From: Sulfitobacter sp. | Lineage (GTDB): Bacteria > Pseudomonadota > Alphaproteobacteria > Rhodobacterales > Rhodobacteraceae | Direction: 5' to 3' | Assembly (NCBI GenBank): GCA_017854855.1 | Contig: JAFMGZ010000014.1 | Location: 1 to 64,000, forward strand | Length of the DNA: 64,000 nt | In this document: piece by piece, positions 39,080 through 47,609 of the stretch | Layout: every line of letters starts with the position of its first letter | Numbering within the stretch: the stretch's first letter is position 1 | The notes under the pieces: model-generated | What the model was told of the DNA's origin: nothing | The model's database searches: none | The model's input: only the letters and a program-made list of their open reading frames with translations | Translations under genes and position numbers: made by a program

Positions 39080-39810
39080 TGAAAGAGTGGCAGGGCAAAC
39101 GGTATTGGCTGGTCGGGGCCAGCGACGGCCTGGGTGCAGCATTGGCCCAAAAGATGAGCCGTGCTGGTGCCGAAGTGATCCTGTCTGCCAGGTCAGAGGA
39201 CAAGCTGAAGGCGCTGACGGCCCAAATGCCCGGCAAGGCCAGCTACCGCACCATTGATGTGTCTGACAACGACAGCGTCAAGGCCGCAGCAGCGGATGTG
39301 GGCCGCGTCGATGGCGTGGTTTTCCTGGCCGGGGTCTATTGGCCCTTCGGGGCCAAGGACTGGGATGCGGATCAGGCCAATGCCATGGCGGATATCAACT
39401 TTACCGGCCTGATGCGGGTCATGGGACAGGTGGTGCCGATGATGGTGGAACGCGATGCAGGCCATATCGTGATCACCTCAAGCCTGACGGGGTTTCGGGG
39501 GCTGCCCGGTTCCATCGGCTATACCGCGTCCAAGGCCGCGACCATGTCACTGGCCGAATGCATGTATGCCGATCTGCGCAAGACAGGCGTTCAGGTGCAG
39601 GTGGTAAACCCCGGCTTTATCAAGACGCAGCTGACCGACAAGAATGATTTCACCATGCCATTCATGATGTCGCCGGATGCAGCGGCGGCGCAGATGTTTG
39701 AACATATGAACACCGATGGGTTCAAAAAGAGCTTTCCATGGCTCTTTTCGATGGTGTTCAGGTTAAGCCAGTTCCTGCCGGATTGGCTGTATTTCCGGAT
39801 CTTCAGCTAG
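39076..39810 (+). CDS. SDR family NAD(P)-dependent oxidoreductase
   Basis: GASDGLGAALA, YTASKAA catalytic motif. Confidence 0.93.
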   Translation: MMKEWQGKRYWLVGASDGLGAALAQKMSRAGAEVILSARSEDKLKALTAQMPGKASYRTIDVSDNDSVKAAAADVGRVDGVVFLAGVYWPFGAKDWDADQANAMADINFTGLMRVMGQVVPMMVERDAGHIVITSSLTGFRGLPGSIGYTASKAATMSLAECMYADLRKTGVQVQVVNPGFIKTQLTDKNDFTMPFMMSPDAAAAQMFEHMNTDGFKKSFPWLFSMVFRLSQFLPDWLYFRIFS

Positions 39811-39813
39811 GGT

Positions 39814-40875
39814 TCACAGCGCGTTTGCGTGGTCTTCGAACAATGCCTTGGCCCGCGCCCAGACCCCATTTGCATCCCCGTCCAGCGCCTTGAGCGTCTC
39901 AAGCAGCTGGCCTGCGTAATCTTCGGAGCTTTCCAAGGGAAGCATGGAGGGCAGGTTGTCGATGGCCATGACATCCAGCGCCGGTGTGTCATGGACGCGC
40001 AAGGCAGGCGCAGCCCAGGTGGTGGCGCGGTCATAGACCGGCACGGGGTTAAAGACGCTGTCAGGGTCACAGGCAATATCACCGATGACCGTCAGGGTGC
40101 GGGGGGCGGTGACGGCCTCTTTCGGGACAAACAAAGGGGTTTGTGGACCTGCCAGAATGCAGTTGAGAAAGACGTGGTGCTGCATGATTTCGGGGAATGG
40201 CCCGCCATGGGCGGTTTCGGCCATGTCCCAGGGTGTGACGGGCACGTCCATCGCGCGGCACAGATCAGCCGCCCCCGTGCCCACACGCCCCAAGGCACCG
40301 ATGATCAGGGCCGTCGGGCGGGTCGTGCCCGCCGCCTGCAGTTCCGCCAACAAGGCATTCTTGAGTGCATCAGCATTCGCGTAAGGGCCGACCGGACCCG
40401 CGATGCCGCCCGATTGCTGCGCGGCCCAGCATTTCAGCGCCACGGCAGCACCGGCAAAGCCCGCCCAATAGCCAAAGGCAGCCACGCGGCGGCCGGTATC
40501 ATTGGTGAGATATTCCAGATCCAGCAGGGTGCCGCCGCCTGCGCGAAACCGTTTCAGCAGGGTCCGGCCCGAGGATTGCCCCTTGAAGGCGTGACCGAAC
40601 ATGATGTGGGTATGGGGCAGGGGCGTGCCATCGTCTGGCAGTTCCTTGAGGCCAAAGATGATCGCATCGGCAGAGGCCGAAGGCCAGGAATGTTCCGCGA
40701 CAATCGCACAGCCCGTGGCCACATAGCCGGCGGTTTCGATCACACGGCTGCCCGAGGCCTCGACCGACACGGCAAAGCCCTGATCCAGCAGGGCGCGCAC
40801 CCCCGCAGGCGTGATGCCAACGCGGGTTTCATTGTCGCGCTGTTCGGCGCGGACCCAGAGATGTGGTTTGCTCAT
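39814..40875 (-). CDS. Saccharopine dehydrogenase (LYS1-like)
   Basis: LWVRAEQRDNETRVGITPAGVRALLDQGFAVSVEAS, HIMFGHAFKGQ, LLDLEYLTND, ALGRVGTGA. Confidence 0.92.
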   Translation of the reverse strand: MSKPHLWVRAEQRDNETRVGITPAGVRALLDQGFAVSVEASGSRVIETAGYVATGCAIVAEHSWPSASADAIIFGLKELPDDGTPLPHTHIMFGHAFKGQSSGRTLLKRFRAGGGTLLDLEYLTNDTGRRVAAFGYWAGFAGAAVALKCWAAQQSGGIAGPVGPYANADALKNALLAELQAAGTTRPTALIIGALGRVGTGAADLCRAMDVPVTPWDMAETAHGGPFPEIMQHHVFLNCILAGPQTPLFVPKEAVTAPRTLTVIGDIACDPDSVFNPVPVYDRATTWAAPALRVHDTPALDVMAIDNLPSMLPLESSEDYAGQLLETLKALDGDANGVWARAKALFEDHANAL

Positions 40876-41492
40876 AACATGCCCTTTGCGCGGATGGCTT
40901 TGACGCTGTCGCGGGCTTCCATCCGCGCCATGAAGGCGTCGATCCTGGGGAAGTCAGCCAGCGGCACGCCGTCGCCCGCCAGCCAGTTGCAGACGATGAA
41001 CAGATAGGGATCTGCGATGCTGAAACTGTCACCCATCACGAAATCCCCGCGCAGGCAGTCCGATTGCACATAAGCGGCACAGGCAGCCATGGTTTCGGGG
41101 GTCTTTTTCTTCATATCCTCGATGCTGCTGTCCTGATCGGCCCAGCGGCTGCCACGCATTTTATGGGCATGGGCCACATGCATGGTGGAGGCCAGATAAT
41201 ACATCACCCCGCGCAGATGTGCGGCGTCTTCGGGGTTTGTTGGCATCAGGCCCAGTTCGGGGGTAAGGGCCGCGATGTAATCCAGCAGCGCACCGGTTTC
41301 GGTCAGCGCCTGACCCTGTTCGGTAACAAGCACCGGCACACGGCCCTTGGGGTTCAGTTTCAGAAAGGCAGGTTTGGTCTGATCGGCGGTGGCAAAATCC
41401 ACTTTGACCGGGGTATAGGCCAGTCCGGTCTCTTCCAATGCGATGGCCACAGCGATGGAGACGGTGCCCTTTGCGTAATGCAGGTTCAGCAT
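40872..41492 (-). CDS. Glutathione S-transferase family protein
   Basis: LNLHYAKGTVSIAVAIALEETGLAYTPVKVDFA, NPKGRVPVL, GDSFSIADPYLFIVCNWL. Confidence 0.9.
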   Translation of the reverse strand: MLNLHYAKGTVSIAVAIALEETGLAYTPVKVDFATADQTKPAFLKLNPKGRVPVLVTEQGQALTETGALLDYIAALTPELGLMPTNPEDAAHLRGVMYYLASTMHVAHAHKMRGSRWADQDSSIEDMKKKTPETMAACAAYVQSDCLRGDFVMGDSFSIADPYLFIVCNWLAGDGVPLADFPRIDAFMARMEARDSVKAIRAKGML

Positions 41493-41503
41493 GATTTTGC
41501 CTT

Positions 41504-42157
41504 TCAAATATGGGTTTGCGCCAATCGGCGATCTGGGGTTTCCAAATGGGGGACGGCGTTGAACAGCACCGGCGACAGATGGCCGCCGATGGGAAACAGC
41601 CGGTGCATCGAGGTATGCATGATCGCCAGCGCCATCCGCGCCATGGCGGCGATGTCCAACTGCAAGGTCTGCGCCATGGTCATAGAGATCAGACCGCCCG
41701 AGGTGACGACCAATGCCGGACCATTGCCTGCCGCAATCTCATTCATCGCGTCATCCACACGGGCGTGAAAGGCCGCCCAGGTTTCGGGCGCGCCTTCCAG
41801 TTTGCCGTCTCTCCAATAGGTAAAGACGGTGGGCAAGTGGTGGGTGAACTGGCTTTGCTCGGCGGGATGATCAATGCCGTGCTGTTCGCTGAGCAGGGTC
41901 GCAAGGTTGAAATATTCCAACTCGTTCAGGCGTGGATCGCGGATGGGTTCCATCCCGGTGTCCATGCCTTCCGCCGTCTCGATATGGCGGCGCAGGGTAC
42001 CGGTATAAAGGCGGCTGTGGTGATGCGCGGTGTCGCGCAGGTAGTGGCCCAGCCAGCCTGCCTGCCTATGGCCCAGATCACTCAGCTTGTCATAGCTCAG
42101 TTCGTCTTTGGCCGTGGAATTGGCCTGACCGTGGCGGATCAAGGTGATGTGGGACAT
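41504..42157 (-). CDS. Histidine phosphatase family protein
   Basis: ITLIRHGQANSTAKDELSYDKLSDLGHRQA RHG signature. Confidence 0.93.
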   Translation of the reverse strand: MSHITLIRHGQANSTAKDELSYDKLSDLGHRQAGWLGHYLRDTAHHHSRLYTGTLRRHIETAEGMDTGMEPIRDPRLNELEYFNLATLLSEQHGIDHPAEQSQFTHHLPTVFTYWRDGKLEGAPETWAAFHARVDDAMNEIAAGNGPALVVTSGGLISMTMAQTLQLDIAAMARMALAIMHTSMHRLFPIGGHLSPVLFNAVPHLETPDRRLAQTHI

Positions 42158-42366
42158 GTCGCTGCTTTCTTTGGTTGCGCCTTTGATAGGACGGCGCGGG
42201 GCGGTTGGAAAGCGGCAGGAGCGCGAAAAGTGACCCCTCAGAGGGCACAGGCGTCGCGCATCGGAAACAGGCTTGGCGCAAAATCGGGGCAGGGTGTCGG
42301 GAATGGGACTCCTGCGCAGGCTGCCCGGCGGCTATAGAATAGCCACAGACATGAGGGATGACGGCC

Positions 42367-45135
42367 ATGGCAGAAAAGATCACATTCACGCTGGACGGTG
42401 AACAGGTTCAGGCAGATGCCGGGCTGACCATTTGGGAAGTGGCCAATGGCCGCGGCCTGATCATCCCGCATCTGTGCCACAAACCGGCCCCCGGCTATCG
42501 CCCTGACGGCAACTGCCGCGCCTGTATGGTTGAGATCGAAGGCGAGCGCACGCTGGCGGCCTCTTGTATCCGCGAACCCAGCGAAGGCATGGTGGTGACC
42601 ACCAACAACGCCCGCGCAACCAGCGCCCGCAAAATGGTGATCGAACTGCTGCTGGCCGACCAGCCCGCGCAGGAGGCGGCACATGACAAATCCAGCCATA
42701 TGTGGGACATGGCCGCGCTGAATGGCGTAGAGGAAAGCCGCTTTCCCAAGTTGGAAGAGGGCCATATCCCGCTGTTGGATGACAGCCATGTCGCGATGCG
42801 CGTGAACCTGGATGCCTGCATTCAATGCGGGCTGTGCGTGCGCGCCTGTCGCGAAGTGCAGGTCAATGATGTGATCGGCATGTCGGGCCGCGGCCATGAC
42901 AGCTGGCCGACCTTTGATATGGCCGACCCGATGGGCGACAGCACCTGCGTGGCCTGCGGTGAATGTGTGCAGGCCTGCCCCACCGGTGCCTTGATGCCCG
43001 CCACCGTTGTGAACGAAGACCAAGTCGGCGACAGCGCCGATTTTGACCGCGAAGTCGACAGTATCTGCCCCTTCTGCGGTGTCGGCTGCCAGATTTCGCT
43101 CAAGGTCAAGGACAACAAGGTCAAATATGTCGAAGGCATCAACGGCCCCGCCAATGAGGGGCGGTTGTGCGTCAAGGGGCGCTTTGGCTTTGACTATATC
43201 CACCATGACCACCGGTTGACCAAACCGCTGATCCGCCGCGCGGATGCGCCGGCCAAGGGGTTGAACGTCGATCCGGGCAATTGGCAGGAATTTTTCCGCG
43301 AAGCGTCATGGGATGAGGCGCTGGATTTTTCGGCCAAAGGGCTGAAAGACATCGGCGGCACGGGGGTCGCGGGCTTTGGTTCGGCCAAATGCACCAACGA
43401 AGAGGCCTATCTGTTTCAAAAGATGATCCGTCAGGGCTTTGGTCATAACAACGTCGATCACTGTACGCGCCTGTGTCACGCCTCTTCGGTGGCGGCGCTG
43501 ATGGAGAACGTGGGCTCTGGCGCGGTCACCGCAACCTTTAACGAGATCGAGAATGCCGATGTGGCGATTGCCATCGGCTGCAACCCGATTGAAAACCACC
43601 CCGTCGCCGCGACCTATTTCAAGCAATTCACCAAACGCGGTGGCAAGCTGATCATCATGGATCCGCGCGGGCAGGCCCTGAAACGCTATTCCAGCCATAT
43701 GCTGCAGTTCCGCCCCGGCACCGATGTGTCGATGCTGAATGCGATCATGCATGTGATCGTCGAAGAGGGTCTGTACGACCAGCAATATATCGACGCCTAC
43801 ACCGAGAATTGGGAGGCCGAGAAAGAGCACCTCAAGGATTTCAGCCCCGAAAAGATGGCCCCAATCTGCGGCATTGACGCAGACACGCTGCGCGATGTGG
43901 CGCGCACCTTTGCCGGGGCCAGGGCGGGGATGATTTTCTGGGGCATGGGCGTCAGCCAGCATATTCACGGCACCGACAATGCGCGCTGCCTGATTTCTCT
44001 GGCGCTGATGACCGGCCAGGTGGGGCGGCCCGGTGCGGGTCTGCATCCGCTGCGCGGGCAGAACAACGTGCAAGGAGCCTCTGACGCGGGGCTGATCCCG
44101 ATGTTCCTGCCGGATTATCAGTCGGTGATGGATGATGGTGTGCGATCGGCCTTTACCGATGTGTGGAAGTCTGGTGATTTCTCGGCCCAGAAGGGCCTGA
44201 CCGTGACCGAGATCATGGATGCGGTACATGACGGCGATATTCGCGGCATGTATGTGCTGGGCGAAAACCCTGCGATGTCGGACCCGGATGTGGAACATGC
44301 ACGCGATGCGCTGGCCAAGCTGGAGCATCTGGTGGTGCAGGATATTTTCATCACCGAAACGGCGAATTATGCGGATGTGATCCTGCCCGCCAGCGCCTTT
44401 GCCGAGAAGTCTGGGACCGTGACCAATACCAACCGCCAGGTGCAGATGGGCCGCCCTGCGGTCACCCCGCCCGGCGAGGCGAAAGAGGATTGGTGGATCG
44501 AGGTTGAGCTGGCAAAACGCCTTGGGCTTGGCTGGACCTATACCGGCCCCGCAGAGGTCTTTGCCGAGATGAAGCTGAACATGCGGTCGCTCAACAACAT
44601 CACCTGGGAGCGTCTGGAGGCCGAGAATGCGGTCACCTATCCGTCGTTGTCGCCCAGTGATCCCGGTCAGGCGATCGTCTTTGCCGATGGTTTCCCGCGC
44701 CCCGACGGGCGGGCAAGGTTCACGCCCGCCTCCATCATCGCGCCCGATGATGTGCCGGATGCGGAATATCCGATGATCCTGACCACGGGCCGTCAGCTGG
44801 AGCATTGGCACACCGGTTCGATGACCCGCCGTGCCACGGTGCTGGATGCGGTGGAGCCGGAGGCAAATTGTTCGCTGCATCCATCGACCCTGCGCAAGCT
44901 GGGGGTGGCACCGGGCGAACATGTGCGGCTGAGCACCAAGCGCGGATCAATCGAGATCATGGCGCGCGAGGATCGTGCGGTATCACCCGATATGGTGTTC
45001 CTGCCCTTTGCCTATGTTGAGGCAGCGGCGAATATCCTGACCAACTCTGCGGTGGACCCTTACGGGAAAATCCCCGAGTTCAAGTTTTCCGCCGTCAAGG
45101 TGGAAGCCGCCGCCGCGCGGGTTGCGGCGGAGTGA
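42367..45135 (+). CDS. Formate dehydrogenase subunit alpha (Mo/W-bis-MGD, Cys type, N-terminal Fe-S domains)
   Basis: [2Fe-2S] CHKPAPGYRPDGNCRACMVE, two 4Fe-4S CIQCGLCVRAC/CVACGECVQAC, CPFCGVGC, active site DHCTRLCHASSVAALME. Confidence 0.95.
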   Translation: MAEKITFTLDGEQVQADAGLTIWEVANGRGLIIPHLCHKPAPGYRPDGNCRACMVEIEGERTLAASCIREPSEGMVVTTNNARATSARKMVIELLLADQPAQEAAHDKSSHMWDMAALNGVEESRFPKLEEGHIPLLDDSHVAMRVNLDACIQCGLCVRACREVQVNDVIGMSGRGHDSWPTFDMADPMGDSTCVACGECVQACPTGALMPATVVNEDQVGDSADFDREVDSICPFCGVGCQISLKVKDNKVKYVEGINGPANEGRLCVKGRFGFDYIHHDHRLTKPLIRRADAPAKGLNVDPGNWQEFFREASWDEALDFSAKGLKDIGGTGVAGFGSAKCTNEEAYLFQKMIRQGFGHNNVDHCTRLCHASSVAALMENVGSGAVTATFNEIENADVAIAIGCNPIENHPVAATYFKQFTKRGGKLIIMDPRGQALKRYSSHMLQFRPGTDVSMLNAIMHVIVEEGLYDQQYIDAYTENWEAEKEHLKDFSPEKMAPICGIDADTLRDVARTFAGARAGMIFWGMGVSQHIHGTDNARCLISLALMTGQVGRPGAGLHPLRGQNNVQGASDAGLIPMFLPDYQSVMDDGVRSAFTDVWKSGDFSAQKGLTVTEIMDAVHDGDIRGMYVLGENPAMSDPDVEHARDALAKLEHLVVQDIFITETANYADVILPASAFAEKSGTVTNTNRQVQMGRPAVTPPGEAKEDWWIEVELAKRLGLGWTYTGPAEVFAEMKLNMRSLNNITWERLEAENAVTYPSLSPSDPGQAIVFADGFPRPDGRARFTPASIIAPDDVPDAEYPMILTTGRQLEHWHTGSMTRRATVLDAVEPEANCSLHPSTLRKLGVAPGEHVRLSTKRGSIEIMAREDRAVSPDMVFLPFAYVEAAANILTNSAVDPYGKIPEFKFSAVKVEAAAARVAAE

Positions 45136-45179
45136 TATGAAGGGGCACCCAAGGGTGCAGTCGATATTGTTTTGCTGAT

Positions 45180-45231
45180 GAGGGGGCCTTGCCCCCTCAA
45201 ACTCCCCCAGAGGTTTATGGGCAAGATGAAG
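45180..45231 (+). repeat. Intergenic repeat family 1, copy A (GC hairpin plus GCAAGATGAAG tail)
   Basis: GAGGGGGC-ctt-GCCCCCTC ... AGAGGTTTATGGGCAAGATGAAG. Confidence 0.65.
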
Positions 45232-46440
45232 AGGACAGGCGTGGTGAAGGTTGATCCGAAGCGGTTTTTGTCTGACCTGCATGAATTGCGGTCTTTCGGG
45301 GCCTCTGGCGTGGGCAAGGGCGTGGTGCGGCCTGCCTATTGCGCGTCGGATGTGGCCGCGCGGCGCTGGCTGGCGGGGCGATTTGTTCAAGCGGGCCTGC
45401 GTGTCGAGGTAGATGCGATGGGCAATCTGTTCGGGTTGGCCGAGGGGCCGTCCTTGTTGATGGGGTCGCATTCGGACAGCCAGCCCGAGGGTGGGTGGCT
45501 GGATGGGGCGCTGGGCGTAATTGCGGCACTAGAGGTGGCGCGGGCGGCCAAGCAGGCGGGCGGGCCTGCGATATCGGTGGTGTCCTTTCAGGATGAAGAG
45601 GGACGGTTTGGTGTCACTACCGGATCGGCGGTCTGGTCAGGGCATCTGGCGTTGGCGCAGGCGGACGCATTGGTGGATCATGCCGGTGTCGCCTTGGGTG
45701 AGGCGCGGCAGGCGATGGCGGACATGGTGACGGGTGATGTGCAAGCGGCGCAGTTCACCGGTTTTGTGGAATTGCATATCGAGCAGGGCCCGACACTGGA
45801 TACAGCGGGCGAGCAGATCGGGGTGGTGACCGATATTGTCGGCATCCGCGATATGAAGATCACCTTTGAAGGCCAGCAGAACCATGCCGGGACCACCCCG
45901 ATGCATCTGCGGCGGGATGCGTTTCAGGCCCTGTCAGCGTTCAATGCCACACTCAACGACCGTCTGCGCAATGTGGTCACGCCTAGCAGCGTATGGACCA
46001 TCGGCCATGTGAGCCTGCATCCCAATGCATCCTCCATCGTGCCGGGGCGGGTCACGTTTTCGATGCAATGGCGGGACGGGGATGCCGCGCGGTTGGGCCG
46101 GATGGAGCAGATCATCCGCGAGGTCGCGGCACAGACCGCTGCGGCGTCTGACATGGAATTGCGCTATGGGCCGCTGTTGGGGCTGGAGCCTGTCGCGATG
46201 GATGCACGGTTGCGCGCGGCGCTGGAGCAGGGCGCGCAGGCCGTGGCACCGGGCCAATGGCGCAGGATGCCGTCGGGGGCCTTGCATGACGCGACGAACC
46301 TGTCGCGGCTGATGCCAGTTGCGATGTTGTTTGTCCCTTCCATCGGGGGGATCAGCCATGCTTTTGAGGAAGACACGCGCGAAGAGGATCTGGTCGCAGG
46401 TCTTGAGGTGTTGGCCCATGCGGTGGAGCTGCTAGGCTAG
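45226..46440 (+). CDS. M20-family Zn-dependent hydrolase (N-carbamoyl-amino-acid hydrolase / allantoate amidohydrolase-like)
   Basis: [59 protein letters not shown]; exact start uncertain. Confidence 0.88.
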   Translation: MKRTGVVKVDPKRFLSDLHELRSFGASGVGKGVVRPAYCASDVAARRWLAGRFVQAGLRVEVDAMGNLFGLAEGPSLLMGSHSDSQPEGGWLDGALGVIAALEVARAAKQAGGPAISVVSFQDEEGRFGVTTGSAVWSGHLALAQADALVDHAGVALGEARQAMADMVTGDVQAAQFTGFVELHIEQGPTLDTAGEQIGVVTDIVGIRDMKITFEGQQNHAGTTPMHLRRDAFQALSAFNATLNDRLRNVVTPSSVWTIGHVSLHPNASSIVPGRVTFSMQWRDGDAARLGRMEQIIREVAAQTAAASDMELRYGPLLGLEPVAMDARLRAALEQGAQAVAPGQWRRMPSGALHDATNLSRLMPVAMLFVPSIGGISHAFEEDTREEDLVAGLEVLAHAVELLG

Positions 46441-46917
46441 CGCACGCCGGAAGGTGATCGAGGTGGGGCGGCTGTAGCCGGGGTGGCTGCTGCGACCTGT
46501 TTCAACGAAGCCCATGGCGGCGAAGGCCGCGTGATTGCCGGTCAGCTCTACGCGGCTTTGAAGGTCGAGGGCGGGGCGCTGGTGGTGCCTGGCCCTGAGG
46601 ACCGCCTGGTCGATCAGGCGGCGGGCCAGCCCCTGGCCGCGCCAAGGCACCGCCACGGCAAGTTTGCTGACATAGAGTGCCTGCGGTTGCGGGGTCAGGA
46701 ATACACAGGCCGCAAGAGGCGGGCCGACGGACCAGATTTCACCCGTAGTTGCCTGTGCGCAAAGCGCGTCCAGCGTCAGGGTCCGCATGGAGGATGGCGG
46801 GTCAATCACGCCCTCCATATAGGCGAAAGCGGTCTGGATCAGATGAAGGATCGCGGGCAGCTCTGGGTCTCCGGGTCCGTGTTGACGCAGTGCTAGATCC
46901 ATCTGACCTAGCTCCAT
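46432..46917 (-). CDS. GNAT family N-acetyltransferase
   Basis: [26 protein letters not shown] acetyl-CoA-binding motif. Confidence 0.9.
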   Translation of the reverse strand: MELGQMDLALRQHGPGDPELPAILHLIQTAFAYMEGVIDPPSSMRTLTLDALCAQATTGEIWSVGPPLAACVFLTPQPQALYVSKLAVAVPWRGQGLARRLIDQAVLRARHHQRPALDLQSRVELTGNHAAFAAMGFVETGRSSHPGYSRPTSITFRRALA

Positions 46918-47609
46918 GTGACATCGCCCAGAAAGATATAGCCCGCCCCGTAGATCGTCTTGATCAGCTGGGGGTTCTTGGGGTCTTCGCGCAGTTTGGT
47001 CCGCAGGCGCGAGATGCGCACATCCATGGCGCGGTCAAAGCTTTCTGATGCCGCACCGCCCAGGCTGGTCTGCATCTGTGCGCGGCTGATCAGGCGTTTG
47101 GGGCTTTCCAGAAACAGCCGCAAGACTTCGCTTTCGGCGTGGGAAAACGGGACCTCTTCGCCGGTGTCGTCCTGGAGGACATAACGGTCGAAATGGGCGG
47201 TCCAGCCGTTGAAGCGGGCGGTGTTGCCCGATGAGGCCGGGGGTTTGGGGCTGCGCAGGCGGGCGCGGATGCGGGCCACCACCTCGGCGGGATCGAAGGG
47301 TTTGATGATGTAGTCATCGGCACCCAGTTCCAGCCCGGTCACGCGGTCCTGTACCTGGGCACGGCCAGAGATGATGATCACGACGGCCCCCTGTTCAAGC
47401 GCGAGCCGGTGGACCAGCGTCAGCCCGTCGGTATCCGGCAGGCTTAGGTCGACAAGGCAGACATCGGGCGTGCGTTTGGCCAGGGCCGCCTCAAAGGCGC
47501 GGGCGCGGCCAAAGCTGAGCGTTTCAAACCCGGCCTCTTCCAGGACATCCGTCAGCAGGCGGCGGATTTCGGGTTCATCGTCAAGGATCGTGACAAGAGG
47601 GCGGGTCAT
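46908..47609 (-). CDS. OmpR-type response regulator
   Basis: REC domain TILDDEPEIRRLL...CLVDLSLPDTDG; winged-helix C-terminus RAMDVRISRLRTKLREDPKNPQLIKTIYGAGYIF. Confidence 0.95.
   Translation of the reverse strand: MTRPLVTILDDEPEIRRLLTDVLEEAGFETLSFGRARAFEAALAKRTPDVCLVDLSLPDTDGLTLVHRLALEQGAVVIIISGRAQVQDRVTGLELGADDYIIKPFDPAEVVARIRARLRSPKPPASSGNTARFNGWTAHFDRYVLQDDTGEEVPFSHAESEVLRLFLESPKRLISRAQMQTSLGGAASESFDRAMDVRISRLRTKLREDPKNPQLIKTIYGAGYIFLGDVTWS

Noticed and set aside
43440-43500. Possible selenocysteine in formate dehydrogenase
   Set aside because: The active-site codon in DHCTRLCHAS is a Cys codon and no in-frame TGA is present.
43306-44922. 538-aa minus-strand ORF antisense to formate dehydrogenase
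   Set aside because: Shadow ORF; the plus-strand gene has intact Fe-S and Mo-site motifs.
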